From Galeruca laticollis (taxonomy: Eukaryota > Arthropoda > Insecta > Coleoptera > Chrysomelidae): DNA of 64,000 nucleotides. The position numbers and the translations under genes were made by a program. The stretch spans positions 52,353,813 through 52,417,812 of the forward strand of contig OY998176.1 in the NCBI GenBank assembly GCA_963921935.1, written 5' to 3'. Under the pieces are notes generated by a model. That model was not told the origin of the DNA, searched no databases, and saw nothing but the letters and a program-made list of their open reading frames with translations. The number at the start of each line of letters is the position of its first letter. The first letter of the stretch is position 1. Positions 35,641 through 45,959 of the stretch are shown here, piece by piece.

Positions 35641-37062
35641 TGAAACTCACGGTTTCTAGTTAATACGACAATATAATTAAAATTTTGAAAATTCTAAAAA
35701 ATTGACAATTGTTTCGATAAATCAATATCATCGTCAGAATGACAGAAGCTACATTTCATTTGATGCCTACCTGATGTTTAGTAGTTATTTTTGGCTAGAC
35801 CCAGAAGTGACCTAACTTGTGATTGACTTAATATATGTTAATAGAAAAAAAGAAGAGGATGTGATATTACAAATATTGAAGCTTAGATATTATTAGCCCT
35901 ATGGTGATATCCTGGATATCATTTTTCCAATTAAGATCAGTATAACTGTGCAATGATATAGAAAACCAGGAAAACTATATCTGCTGATCTTTACAATTAT
36001 CACTTAAGAAGACAGTTTATTAGTGGAGAACTCCCTAGATTTAACTGTTCATTGACAACTTCATGTTGTGGGTTCCTTAAATGTCTTCTAATTTCCAATT
36101 CTTCAAGGAAATCCAGTACTTGTTTCTTTTCACAAATATGCAGCACTTCTAGTTTTGTGTTAGGTGTCAATGAATGATTGGTGTCAAGTAGATGTTTTGC
36201 GTAGTGGGATTTATCTGGTTGTTTTAATATGTATATTCGTAAGTGTTCACTGTATCGGATTTCAAAATTCCCAATGTCTGACCCATATAGACAGCATTAT
36301 ATTCTGGACATTTGAGTTTATATATACCTGACTTCTTTATTGGTGGTATTTTTGTTTTTACATTTAACAATTTTGTACTTAAGTTACTTTCTGTTTTAAA
36401 AGAAATTGTTGTATTTGTTGCTAAAGATGATATCTTTGGAATATTATTAGAAATATTTCCTGTACATGTGATGGTTTTACAGGTTATTATTTCTTCAGTT
36501 GGTTTAGGAAATATTAGTTGTAATGCCACTTTTTCCTCTTTTTTATTAATTAGCTTATTTATCATATCTAATGGATAACCGTTGGATGTTGCTATTTGTC
36601 TAATTGAATTAATCTCTCTATCAAAATAACATTTGTTCATAGGAACTGAAAAAGCTCTATGTATTATTGAATTATATGCCATTAGTTTATGGTACATGGG
36701 GTGATTGGAATTAAATGGAATTGTCACACCAGTCTGTGTTGGTTTTCGGTAAATTGAATAATCAAGTACATTATTATCTCTTTGAATTTTTAAATCAAGA
36801 AAATTGATTGAGCTATTTTCTTCAATTTCTAATGTGTATTCAATTTTTGGGTGTAAATTATTGATGTGGTTGAAAAATACATCTAATTGTCGTTCACTAC
36901 CCATAAAACAAGTTAATATGTCATCTACATATCTATACCAAAATAAAACATTTTTCGAAATAAATATTACTTTCAAAGATCTTTCTTTCTAAATTGTCCA
37001 TAAGAATGTTTGCCAAAATAGGTGATATAGGGCTTCCCATTGGTAAACCTTCATTTTGAATA
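35641..37062 (-). mobile_element. Penelope-like element (minus copy): RT C-half, GIY-YIG start and terminal repeat
   Basis: The terminal region (35641-36050) carries a hammerhead-like motif. Coding sequence (about 37062-36224 and on to 36030) runs from the RT segment NEGLPMGSPIS, through the catalytic FWYRYVDDIL (YVDD, about 36930), NNLHPKIEYTLE and SSINFLDLKI, to ITKSGIYKLKCPEYNAVYMGQTLG, the start of the GIY-YIG endonuclease typical of Penelope elements. A frameshift near 36235 leads to the nuclease remainder. The reading frame is otherwise well preserved. The copy is 5'-truncated at motif B. Confidence 0.85.
35692..35747 (-). ncRNA. Hammerhead-ribozyme-like motif in Penelope terminal repeat
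   Basis: Read on the minus strand: ATT, then core CTGACGA, one T, stem II GATA/TATC with a 6-nt loop, core GAA, a 3-bp stem III ACA/TGT with a 2-nt loop, cleavage-site C, then AAT. ATT/AAT and outer TTCT/AGAA form stem I with an internal loop. All invariant core bases (CUGANGA, GAA, UH) are present, apart from one extra U before stem II. Penelope-like elements are known to carry such ribozymes. Confidence 0.6.
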
Positions 37063-37234
37063 TACAGTGCTATTCAAAAGTCACCTCCCCCCTCGTATCT
37101 TTTGAACGGCTACACTTACATTAATAAAATTTGGAGGGTGAAAATAAAGTGTTGTAAACTTCTCTACGAATGTTAACAGGTGACGTAATAGTAATAGATG
37201 ACGTCACAGTGCCACTCTGGCCAATAATTTTAAA
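37063..37234. mobile_element. Mariner-type terminal repeat fragment between two Penelope copies
   Basis: TA followed by CAGTGCTATTCAAAAGTCAC (37065 on) is a typical Tc1/mariner TIR start. About 170 bp remain, with no matching right end found, so it is a deletion relic. Confidence 0.5.
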
Positions 37235-38165
37235 TAGGACCTCATGGCAAGTGATTTAATTTCAATAGAACTAATCAAAAAGTTGAAAGCAATCAACTTG
37301 CAAGATAACTATAAACTTCTTCCGTTCGACGTGACTAATATGTTCACTAAAATTCCTCCTAAAGAATGTCTAAAACTTGTAATAAAATTGCTAGAAGATA
37401 AAAATATTAATCCCGGAATAATATCAGATATACTTAACTTATTTGATGTATGCATTAATCAAAAATTATTTCACTTTTGACAATAAGATATATATCCAAA
37501 ATGAAGGTTTACCAATGGGAAGCCCTATATCATCTATTTTGGCAAACATTTTTATGGACAATTTAGAAAGAAAGATCTTTGAAAGTAATATTTCGAAAAA
37601 TGTTTTATTTTGGTATAGATATGCAGATGACATATTAGCTTGTTTTATGGGTAGTGAACGACAATTAGATGTATTTTTCAACCACATCAATAATTTACAC
37701 CCAAAAATTAAATTTACATTAGAAATTGAAGAAAATAGCTCAATCAATTTTCTTGATTTAAAAATTCAAAGAGTTAATAATGTACTTGATTATTCCATTT
37801 ACCGAAAACCAACACAAACTGGTGTGACAATTCCATTTAATTCCAATCACCCCATGTCCCATAAACTAGTGGCGAATAATTCAATGATACATAGAGCTTT
37901 TTCAGTTCCTACGAACAAATGTAATTTTGATAGAGAGATTAATACAATTAGACAAATAGCAACATCCAACGGTTATCCATTAGATATGATAAATAAGCTA
38001 ATTAATAAAAAAGAGGAAAAAGTGGCGTTACAACTAATATTTCCTAAACAAACTGATGAAATAAAAATTTATAAAACCATCACATATGCAGGAAATATTT
38101 CTAATAATATTTCAAAGATAATATCTTTAGCAACGAATACAACAATTTCTTATAAAATTTAATCA
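37235..38165 (+). pseudogene. Penelope-like element (plus copy): RT domain fragment
   Basis: Head-to-head with the minus copy. It starts at LISIELIKKLKAINL (37256) with the palm segment PFDVTNMFTKIPPKECL. A one-base frameshift near 37470 follows, then LPMGSPISSILANIFMDNL, the catalytic YRYADDILA (about 37616) and the long connector NNLHPKIKFTLEIE, ending abruptly at about 38161 before the GIY-YIG endonuclease. It overlaps the minus copy over about 0.7 kb, so 36400-37062 and 37494-38160 form an inverted pair. Truncated at both ends and inactive. Confidence 0.8.
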
Positions 38166-38217
38166 AGCAGCAAGATAATTAATAAGAATTAAAATTAATA
38201 CTTGATATAAAAAATCA

Positions 38218-39715
38218 CTCCATACAAAGATAATTAGAAGAGCTTACTCCAACAGAAATCACCGACTACTCGCTATGGAAAGCCATAAGACAAGTAAAAA
38301 GTCCCCGGAGATCAATACCACCAAGTGGGCAAGGAACAACGCAGAAAAGGCGCACGCCTTTGGTGACTATCTCCATCAAGTCTTCCAATCTAACAATTTG
38401 GAATCTACACCTGAAGAGCTGGAGGAAATAAATAGAGTTCTAAACGAATCTTTTCAAATGGAGTTGCCCATACAGAAATTTGAATTTAATGAAGTTAAAA
38501 ATGTCATAATGAACGAGATTGATCCAAAGAAAGCCCCTGGTTACGATCTGATAACAGGCAGAATACTCCAGAAATTAACGAAGATAGGAATAAATGCAAT
38601 ACTACAAATTTTTAACGCTATAATAACACTAAATTATTTTACACCACAACTGAAAACAGCAATTATAATTATGATACCAAATCCAGGAAAAAAATAGAAG
38701 AACTAACATCATATAGACCCATTAGTTTATTGCCAGTGCTTTCGAAAGTCCTAGAAAAATTAATACTGAAATATGTCAAGCCAATACTAGTCAGTAAAAA
38801 TATCATCCCAGAACATCAATTTGGATTTCGACAAGAACATGGAACAATAGAACAAGTTCATAAAAGATACTGTTCAGCGGCATTTCTTGATATAAGCCAG
38901 ACCTTTGATAAGGCCTGGCACAAAGGCCTACTATATAAACTAAAAAACCTTCTGCATCATCAATTCTATGAACTTATGAAATCTACTTATGTGACAGTTA
39001 CTTTTCAGTTAAATATGAATCAGAAGGTTCAGACTTATATTTAAGTGATGCAGGAGTACCGCAAGGAAGTGTGTTAGACCCGATGCTCTATCAGCTCTCC
39101 ACTGCAGATCTACAACAACAACAGCGACTTTCGCAGATGACACCGCACTATTGGCATATCACCATGATTCAGTGACCGCTTCAAGAAGAAACCTACAAGC
39201 AATCCTCAACAAAATTCAGACATGGTTACGAAAATGGAAAATTCGAGCGAATGAGACCAAATCAGCTCATGTTACCTTTACACTGAGAAAAGATACATGT
39301 CCATCAGTACAATCAAATAATCAATCGCTCACCCAGAAAAACGAAGTTAAATATCTAGGTTTACATCTTGACACAAGACTGACATGGAAATCGCATATAT
39401 TTACAAAACGAAAGCAACTTGTTTTTAAAATACGACAACTGTACTGGCTCATTGGCAGTAAATCGCAATTAAACTCAAAAAAAAAATGTTAATAAACAAA
39501 GTCATGATCATACAAATATGGACATATGGCATTCAACTATGGGGATCTACTAGCAACTTAGCTATGCCATTCCATTTATTAACATTAATAATTAGATTTA
39601 AGAGGAAGTCTCTCATTGGAGAGAAACCCTGCATGTTATAATCCAAAATTGTTATGAAACTTACTTATTGTTAACGCTATTAAAAGATTGTAAATAAAAT
39701 GGAGTTAAGAAAAAA
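38218..39715 (+). pseudogene. Jockey LINE ORF2, RT domain and 3' end
   Basis: Resumption of the Jockey element after the Penelope insertions. The APE-RT linker LTPTEITDYSLWKAI (38246) is followed by EIDPKKAPGYDLITGRIL, then (shifted frame) SYRPISLLPVLSKVLEKLI, HQFGFRQEHGTIEQVH, FLDISQTFDKAWH (motif A), GVPQGSVLDPMLYQL (motif B, about 39050), FADDTALLAYHHDS (catalytic FADD, about 39130) and EVKYLGLHLDTRLTWKSH. At least four breaks occur. After IWTYGIQLWGS the element jumps to its 3' end, showing a small internal deletion, and closes with gtaaataaaatggagttaag and an A run at about 39712. Confidence 0.85.
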
Positions 39716-39859
39716 GTCGAAGTGGAGCAGCATAAGTACCTATTTGACTGCATGGCTAGTGAATGGAGTAGTCATTATTATGCGAACCACAGGGCACTTG
39801 GCGCACCTTGATTTTAATAGCCTGCGTGCGGCATGGGGGACTCTCTGTCGTAGGTGACC

Positions 39860-40407
39860 GTTTTTTCCCTAGCTTTTCATGGGACCATATATGGAAACCC
39901 AAAATGAGAAAAACCAGGGAGAGGTAGACTGCCCAAAAACAAGACAGGATCCCCAAAAACTACACATGACAAAATCCTTATCACACAGGAAGTTGAACGT
40001 CCTAATCTTGAAGCTACCCTACTGTTTGAATCTGGCAGTGAGGAGGAAACTGATTCAACATTTAAAGCTCTCTTGAGAGGGAAAGGAAGAATCAGGCTTT
40101 CCGGTGCTGCTTTAAATATCTCATCAAACAAGGCCTCCCAATGGAACAGGCCCAACGAAAGGCAGATGAACCATTAGGGAAGATATCCGCTGACAAAGAA
40201 CTAAATGGTTCGGTCAGAGAAAAATACTCTCGATGATCAGCAGAGAAAAAGATTTAAAGCAGCAGACAGAGGCATCATTGCCTAAACGCCCATCAAACCA
40301 ACCTTTAGCCAGGATACTGAAGGAGTAAAAGTGGATATTCTGCCGACTAAACATCCAGAAGTTCTCCTGATTATGGAACAAACAGAAGTCGGTAAGGAAG
40401 TCATTTA
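39860..40407 (+). pseudogene. LOA-like LINE gag fragment
   Basis: Read across frames: FESGSEEETDSTFKALLRG, then GRIRLSGAAL, KYLIKQGLPMEQAQRKADE and GVKVDILPTKHPEVLL. These match, in the same order, the gag of the LOA-like LINE at 61.2-62.3 kb (LSGAGVRKYLRLLNQGISPE, then FRVGIMPKDYPVIIL). Only this 5' piece is present; it ends where a minus-strand LINE 3' tail begins. Stops and frameshifts are frequent. Confidence 0.6.
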
Positions 40408-41320
40408 GATTAGATTAAAAATGGCCTTTATTAAATGTTTATCATGCCCTGTTACAATATACTAAAAATACAATACAAAATGCCGATGGTCTGGCGATTT
40501 TCAGTATAAATGTGTGTGTCTTCCTGTCTGATGTGGCTCCTTGCTCAAAGAGCATTATCCATATATTTTGGTGTGATTAATAACTTTGTACCTAACATAT
40601 ATTTATGACTCCTAGCATCTTTCGGCTGAGGTACCCCTGAAAAATAGCTAAAAAACAGGATTTCAAAATTGAAACGGGGAAATTAGATTTCGAGAAGGCA
40701 ACATGACTGACGTTGTTTTTGAATTTGTAGTTTGTTTAGAGTATAGTTTATTTTGTATAAGAGGTGATATAGCCCAATCGTTTAATTGTGCTAATATTAC
40801 CCCCTATGATGAAACAGGTTCGGAGTTTTTAATAACAACCAAGTTATGTGGTTAGTGATCCATGCAGAAGCCTACACCCACTATCGCGGGTGTCTTCTGC
40901 GCGATTTGCGTCTTTGAGATTTTTACGAAGATCTTGTGGCAGACAGTATTTGTAAAAGTTTGCCGAGATTTTGTTTATGAAGTCTTTGATAGTCGGTATG
41001 TTAGCTTTCTCATGTACCCAAGAGGTTTTTGGGAGTTTTGGATAAATTGTGTTGTGTTTGATAGCCGTTCTGAGACACTTGTTCTGTATCACCTGCAGAG
41101 AGTGAAAATTGTGTCGTGTACCAGCGTAAAATATTGGGGCTGCGTAGGTAAGAATGGGGCGCATGATCTGTTTGTATATGAGTATTTTGTTTCGTGTTGT
41201 AAGTTTACTGTGACTGCAGATGAGAGGGTAGAGTCTACCCATTGCAACCTTAGCTTTTTGTATTTGTTGCGCAATATGTGCATTAGCGTTCGTATTACTC
41301 TGCATCGTATAACCCAAGTA
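40408..41320 (-). pseudogene. Jockey/CR1-like LINE (minus), ORF2 C-terminus and ATTAG-type 3' tail
   Basis: The 3' terminus at 40408-40425 has ttagattagatt, the short-repeat tail used by some LINEs in place of poly(A). The frame 41317-40844 encodes the post-RT region: YTMQSNTNANAHIAQQIQKA, then RPILTYAAPIFY and SLQVIQNKCLRTAIKHNT. These are the usual thumb/C-terminal motifs of Jockey/CR1-type ORF2 proteins. At 41319-41320 the frame is interrupted by a mariner-like insertion at a TA, in the middle of a YLGYTM motif. The upstream RT is missing. Confidence 0.75.
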
Positions 41321-42048
41321 CAGTATCCGCCAAAATAAACAGTACCGAAACAGAGAGTGCTGTGGAGTTGTTTATGTAATATGGATTTGTCATATTTGAC
41401 TTAATTGTCATTAGTTGATATATTAATAGTACGCTGCGGTTAAATTTGATTTAAAAATGGTTCTAACAACGGAAGAAAAAGTTTTTTTGGTAGAGTATTA
41501 TTTTCGTTCATACGGAAAAGGTCGTAATGATGGTCCAAGCTTAGAACAGGTGTCAATAAAGTATCAACAAAAATTTAATAAAGCAGCTCCTAGTAAAAGT
41601 GTGATGTTAGCTGTTGTTGAAAAATTTCGTCGCACTGGTAGTGTATTGTGTCAACGTAAAGGTTCTTCAGGTCGTCGAAAAACAGTATGCATTAACGAAA
41701 ATGAAGGACGTGTTTTTAACTAAGTTGTGCAATCACCTCAAAGAAGTCTTGTAAGAACTGCATGTAAACTCAACATTAGTGAAACGTCTTTACGTCGCAT
41801 GTTCAAATCAATTGGTGGTTATCCATACCGTATTCAAGTTGGACAACGACTAAATGCTGCGGACAAACGTGCAAGAGAAATTTACTGTGGTCGCATGTTG
41901 AGTTTAATTTACGAAGATCCCGAATTTTTGAAAAACATATGGTTTTCAGACGAGAGTCACGTTCATCTTAGCGGCTATATTAATCGACAAACAACCAGAT
42001 TCCTTGGATTGGAACGTACTGATGTCATTGTAGAGAAACCACTCCACA
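41319..42048 (+). mobile_element. Half of a Tc1/mariner-like transposon (5' TIR and transposase N-half)
   Basis: Inserted at a TA (41319-41320) with terminus CAGTATCCGCCAAAATAAAC. The transposase starts at 41457 (MVLTTEEKVFLVEYYFRSYG), carries a helix-turn-helix, an in-frame TAA at 41721, then the second DNA-binding block SETSLRRMFKSIGGYPYRIQ and the first catalytic Asp (IWFSDESHVHLSGYINRQ). It stops abruptly at about 42048, where minus-strand LINE endonuclease sequence begins. The C-terminal two acidic residues and the right TIR are gone. Confidence 0.75.
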
Positions 42049-42640
42049 GTCTGTTTACAGTTGAGATCGCCTACTATCAACACTTTTTTATGTGTTCTAG
42101 TTAAATTGAAAAAATCTTCGTCTTTTAATTTAATATTAGGGGGGTTGTATGCCCCTACCATTTACTTTATTGTCAAAAAGTATAGCGATATGCTCAATTC
42201 ATGATTTATTTTGTTGCAAGAGTTGCAAATTGATGCATTTTCTGATTAATAGTGCGATACCGCCACCTTTGGCATCTCCGGGGCGGTCTTGTCTGAATAG
42301 ACGATAATCTAAATTTCTAAAAGTGACTGATTTATTGGCTTGAAGAACGTCTTGATTAAAAAGAAAATATCGGGCTTGTGAATGTCGAGAAAATGTCTGA
42401 TAAGGTGGAGTTTGTTTAGAACTCCTTGTACATTACAGAAAATTATTTTGAGGATGAATCTTTTTTGAAATCCTTTTTTTCCACCTACCTGCCTGATGTC
42501 ATAGTTGTCAATGTTAGTTACAAAGCTATTATATATTCTGAATTTCTCCAATTTGCTCGTCGCTTTTCTCATCTCCTGTAGGAGGTCATGGACTGCTCTC
42601 GTAAGTTCTTCCACGTTCACTAAGGATTGTAGTTCTTTGA
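42049..42640 (-). pseudogene. Jockey/CR1-like LINE (minus), APE endonuclease fragment
   Basis: Minus-strand frames hold KIIFCNVQGVLNKLHLIRHF (about 42450, start of the endonuclease), HKPDIFFL, and VGAYNPPNIKLKD and KVLIVGDLNCKQT (about 42060), the catalytic GDLN motif. The sequence ends at the mariner junction. Endonuclease and RT C-terminus of what is probably one LINE are therefore separated by half a DNA transposon, with the remaining APE and most of RT deleted. Confidence 0.7.
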
Positions 42641-45120
42641 ACATGTTGTTGAGCTCCGTGAATTGAAGTATCTCGGTGTTTGCATTTGCGGGTTGAGTTG
42701 TTGTCTTCTTTGGAGGGGGGGGGGAGGGTTTGGTTTTTGAGTAGTGGTCTGGGAAGAATTTTTGGAAGGAAGGCTAGGGAAATCTGCATTTCTGTTTGTA
42801 TTTTGCGTCCATGGGTTGGTTGTTGGTATGGGAGCGGGGATGAATTTTGTGAGGGTGGGTTTGGTTTTTTGAGCTAACAATCTTTTTTCTTCCAACTATA
42901 TTTTTCGTTTTTGGAACTCCGGGCAGATCTCGGCGTTAGCTGGGTGGTTACCGTTGCAGTTCGCGCATCTCGCGGGTGTTGTCTTCTTCGTGCATTCTGG
43001 GGTTAAGTGTTTCCCCGCACACTTGAGACATCGGGGTGCCCTGCCACAATTGGAGGTGGCGTGACCCCACAATTGACAGATGTGGCATTGTATTACGGGT
43101 TTGTTCGATCTTCTATATTCCCATTGTACTCGTGTATGTTCTATAATTTTCACATTTTTATTGAGAAAATCTAATGTAATTTTTGCATTAGTTACAACTA
43201 AGTACAATGGCCTGTCCTTCGTTGTCATGCGATATATTTCCTTGGTTTCGATTTTGTATGTGTTATTTAGCTCTTCCGGGATATCGGTTATCTGGAGTCC
43301 CTCAGCTAGGCCGCGTAGGACAAAAGCGTGTAACTTCTCCTCCCTTCTTGAGTGAGTATGGAAAGGTACCTTTTCACGTCTTAATGTGGTTTTTAATTTT
43401 TCGAAATCATCAACGTCCTTGGTGAATACGATTGACGAATTATTTGTGTATTTGATTTCGAATTGACTACGAATTTCTGATTTTAATTCCGCTACCATAT
43501 CTCTATGCGCGGACACATTTCCCTCTATAACAATAGGAGGGCACATAGTGTTAGCTTTTTTGGCAGTGGTTGGTTTGGACCTTTTTAGATTTGGTTTATC
43601 GCTGATATCTTCATCGGAGCTGATGTCTGTGGCTTTTAATTTGCGAAATTAATTTTTTTTTTTCGTTTTTTTTGTACAACTTTCTGATTATGTGTCTCAT
43701 CATCCGAAATCTCTGATAGGGACTCGAATTGATTTTGCGTCTCCATAGATTGTGGTTTTTTGGTATTGTTAAGGATTGCGTTAAATGTTGAAACTTTTTT
43801 TGGTTTGGTGAAACCTGGTGGAGTAATTTCACCAATTTCCATTTGCTGCGGTTGTGGTATTATATTTATAGCATTTAGATCTTCTCTTTGTTTGTTTTGA
43901 CCCTCATTTGTGGTCATCTTTAGATTTCTGGCAATAACTTTATGTTTTTTATTTGATAAATTCTCATATTGTGATATGAATTTATCTGCTACTTGCGCAT
44001 TTGTGCGTTCAGTTTCTTCGACTTCGTCGGCCCATGAATAATTTGCCGATTCGTGGATTTGTGCACTTGTTATTGTTATTAAATTTTTTTCAAATTTTTG
44101 ACTATCATTAGATTCATCAGATGTATTGCTAACATTGGGACCTATCGTGTCTTCCTCCATTTGTTCAGCGTTTTTATTGTTTATTTTTGATTTATCTGGT
44201 GTCGAGGTGAAATTAGTGCTATTTCCTCGACAAATTGTGAAAGATAATTCAGATTGATTGATTTTCGAGTGTAATAATTCACTATCTGAAATATCGGTTT
44301 TTTTTGTTTAAAAGTGTCTGTTCTTCACTTATATTGTCTAAATTCTTTGTTGATGTTCGATTCGTGCTATTTTCTTCTTTTTCTGTATAGTTTTTGTTGC
44401 TTTCGCTACACTTTTTCTTAATTTCTAGACACTTTTTATCTTTCCCTAGACACTTCTTTTCTTTTTCTAGACACTTTTTGTCTTGTTCGATACACTTGTT
44501 TTGACTTTGTAAGTTTGCTAATTCTATGCTTTTTGATAGTGTGTTAATATCAAGCTCGTCTAGACAGTGTTTGGGAATATTTATGATTTTTTCAGAAACA
44601 TTTTTGTGACTCAGAGCGGTTTTGGGTACTTTGTCATCAATCAGAGACTCTTCGTCAATGTATACTAGTTTTAGAAAGTCTTGGTTCTTTGATTTTAATT
44701 CCAAAGTTTTATTTTTGATTATATTTCTCTCTTGAGAATATTTATCTAAAAAGTGTTTATTTACATTTATTCTTATGTTCACTTTCCCTATAACTTTTTT
44801 CTATATTTGATTTTTTATTTTGTTTTGATAATTTTTTTATGTTATTTTTTATGTTTGATTTTTTTAACGTACCTTTAATTTTTGATTTTGGGGACGTTTT
44901 CACTGTCACAATGGGTTTTTTAACTCGCACATTGATGTCACTACCGAGGTTTTCACTTTCAAACAGCTCGGGTTTGAGATTATTTAATTTTTGTATTTTC
45001 TCACTAAGTCTGCGGGTATATTCCGTGGGATACGGAGTACCCGTGATTGGGGGAGAGGGTATCGGAGAAAAATCAATGAGTTTTACTCAATTGATTATTA
45101 ACGAACAAACACTTTCGACT
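42620..45120 (-). pseudogene. Jockey/CR1-like LINE (minus), long ORF1 (gag) with CCHC knuckles and KxC repeats
   Basis: ORF1 of the minus-strand LINE, about 800 codons in several frames. The N-terminal part (45110-44790) is basic and Pro/Ser-rich. The next frame (44782-44282) contains a run of short Lys/Cys repeats, KKCLEKEKKCLGKDKKCLE and similar, about 7-8 residues each. The frame 44160-43636 is acidic and hydrophilic. The frame 43546-42896 begins MCPPIVIEGN, has the PRE_C2HC-type region (IPEELNNTYKIETKEIYRMT) and three zinc knuckles (CHICQLWGHATSNC, CLKCAGKHLTPEC, CANCNGNHPANAEIC). A Pro-rich tail (42895-42620) overlaps the start of ORF2. Frame changes fall near 43640, 44200 and 44790. Confidence 0.7.
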
Positions 45121-45199
45121 TTATAGAAATTTGAGAAGAAAAAGAAAAGTTTTAATAGTTATAATTCCAAATGATAAAAATTCAACACTTGAATATTAG

Positions 45200-45937
45200 C
45201 ATGGAAGCCATACTGGACTGAAATATTCAGTTGGAGCCGTGAGTATACCATGGAAAAACTCCTGGGTCTGATTGAGGAACAGAACGACGACTTCAATGCA
45301 ACCATCTGGAGGCTACTCCGAAGGACCTTAGAACTACTTACTCTTTCGGTTGATATTCAACGACAATGGAAAACAGGGCTTGTCATAAACTACATTCCCA
45401 CTTATCTATGAAAACAGAAGAGATGAAAAGCAAAGGGCGGAGTCAAGAAACTGATAAACAAATTCTTAAAGAGAAATTGGAACTGTTAGGAAGAGAAAAT
45501 GAAAAGAGCTCAATATAGTGGTCTTTGGACTAAATATCCTGCAATCAATAGAGATTTAATTCATTTGTGCTGAACTAGAAAGTTCGCAGAAAGTTCATAT
45601 TACTCCTAACGACATCGATGATATCTATGAAGTGGGTAAACACACGAAGTGTCCTTTAAAGGTTGAATTTTCAACCCACGGAAAAAATAAAGGCGTACTT
45701 AAAAACTGCTTTAAATTGAACGGAAAAGACTTATTAATAGCAAACGACCAAACGCAACAACATAGAGAAGAGAATGAAATCCTGAGGAAACACTTGAAAC
45801 TTGCAAAAAAAGACAATAGACAATACAAAGGTCAAATTCTGTACGTTGATAACACTCCTTACAGAATTGAAGACCTGATTGAAGCTGATACGAAAATTAA
45901 TAAAGTACTAGTGCACCACCGTCACCAGATCCAGTAA
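45200..45937 (+). pseudogene. LINE (plus) ORF1-like protein, broken
   Basis: The readable part 45632-45937 is VGKHTKCPLKVEFSTHGKNK, then FKLNGKDLLIANDQTQQHRE and LYVDNTPYRIEDLIEAD. It is preceded in other frames by NIVVFGLNI and ITPNDIDDIYE. This domain (an RRM-like or coiled-coil LINE ORF1 common in insect genomes) precedes ORF2 of the same element. Helical charged composition is visible. Stops at about 45530 and frameshifts before 45600 break it. Confidence 0.6.
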
Positions 45938-45959
45938 AAAAACAAGTACAGTTAACACA

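Noticed and set aside
40862..41338. 158-residue plus-strand Cys-rich protein
   Set aside because: Exact antisense of the LINE C-terminal domain; the Cys content comes from reverse-complemented codons.
42620..43546. Plus-strand open frames rich in Gly/Phe/Val opposite the LINE gag
   Set aside because: They are antisense shadows of the zinc-knuckle ORF1.
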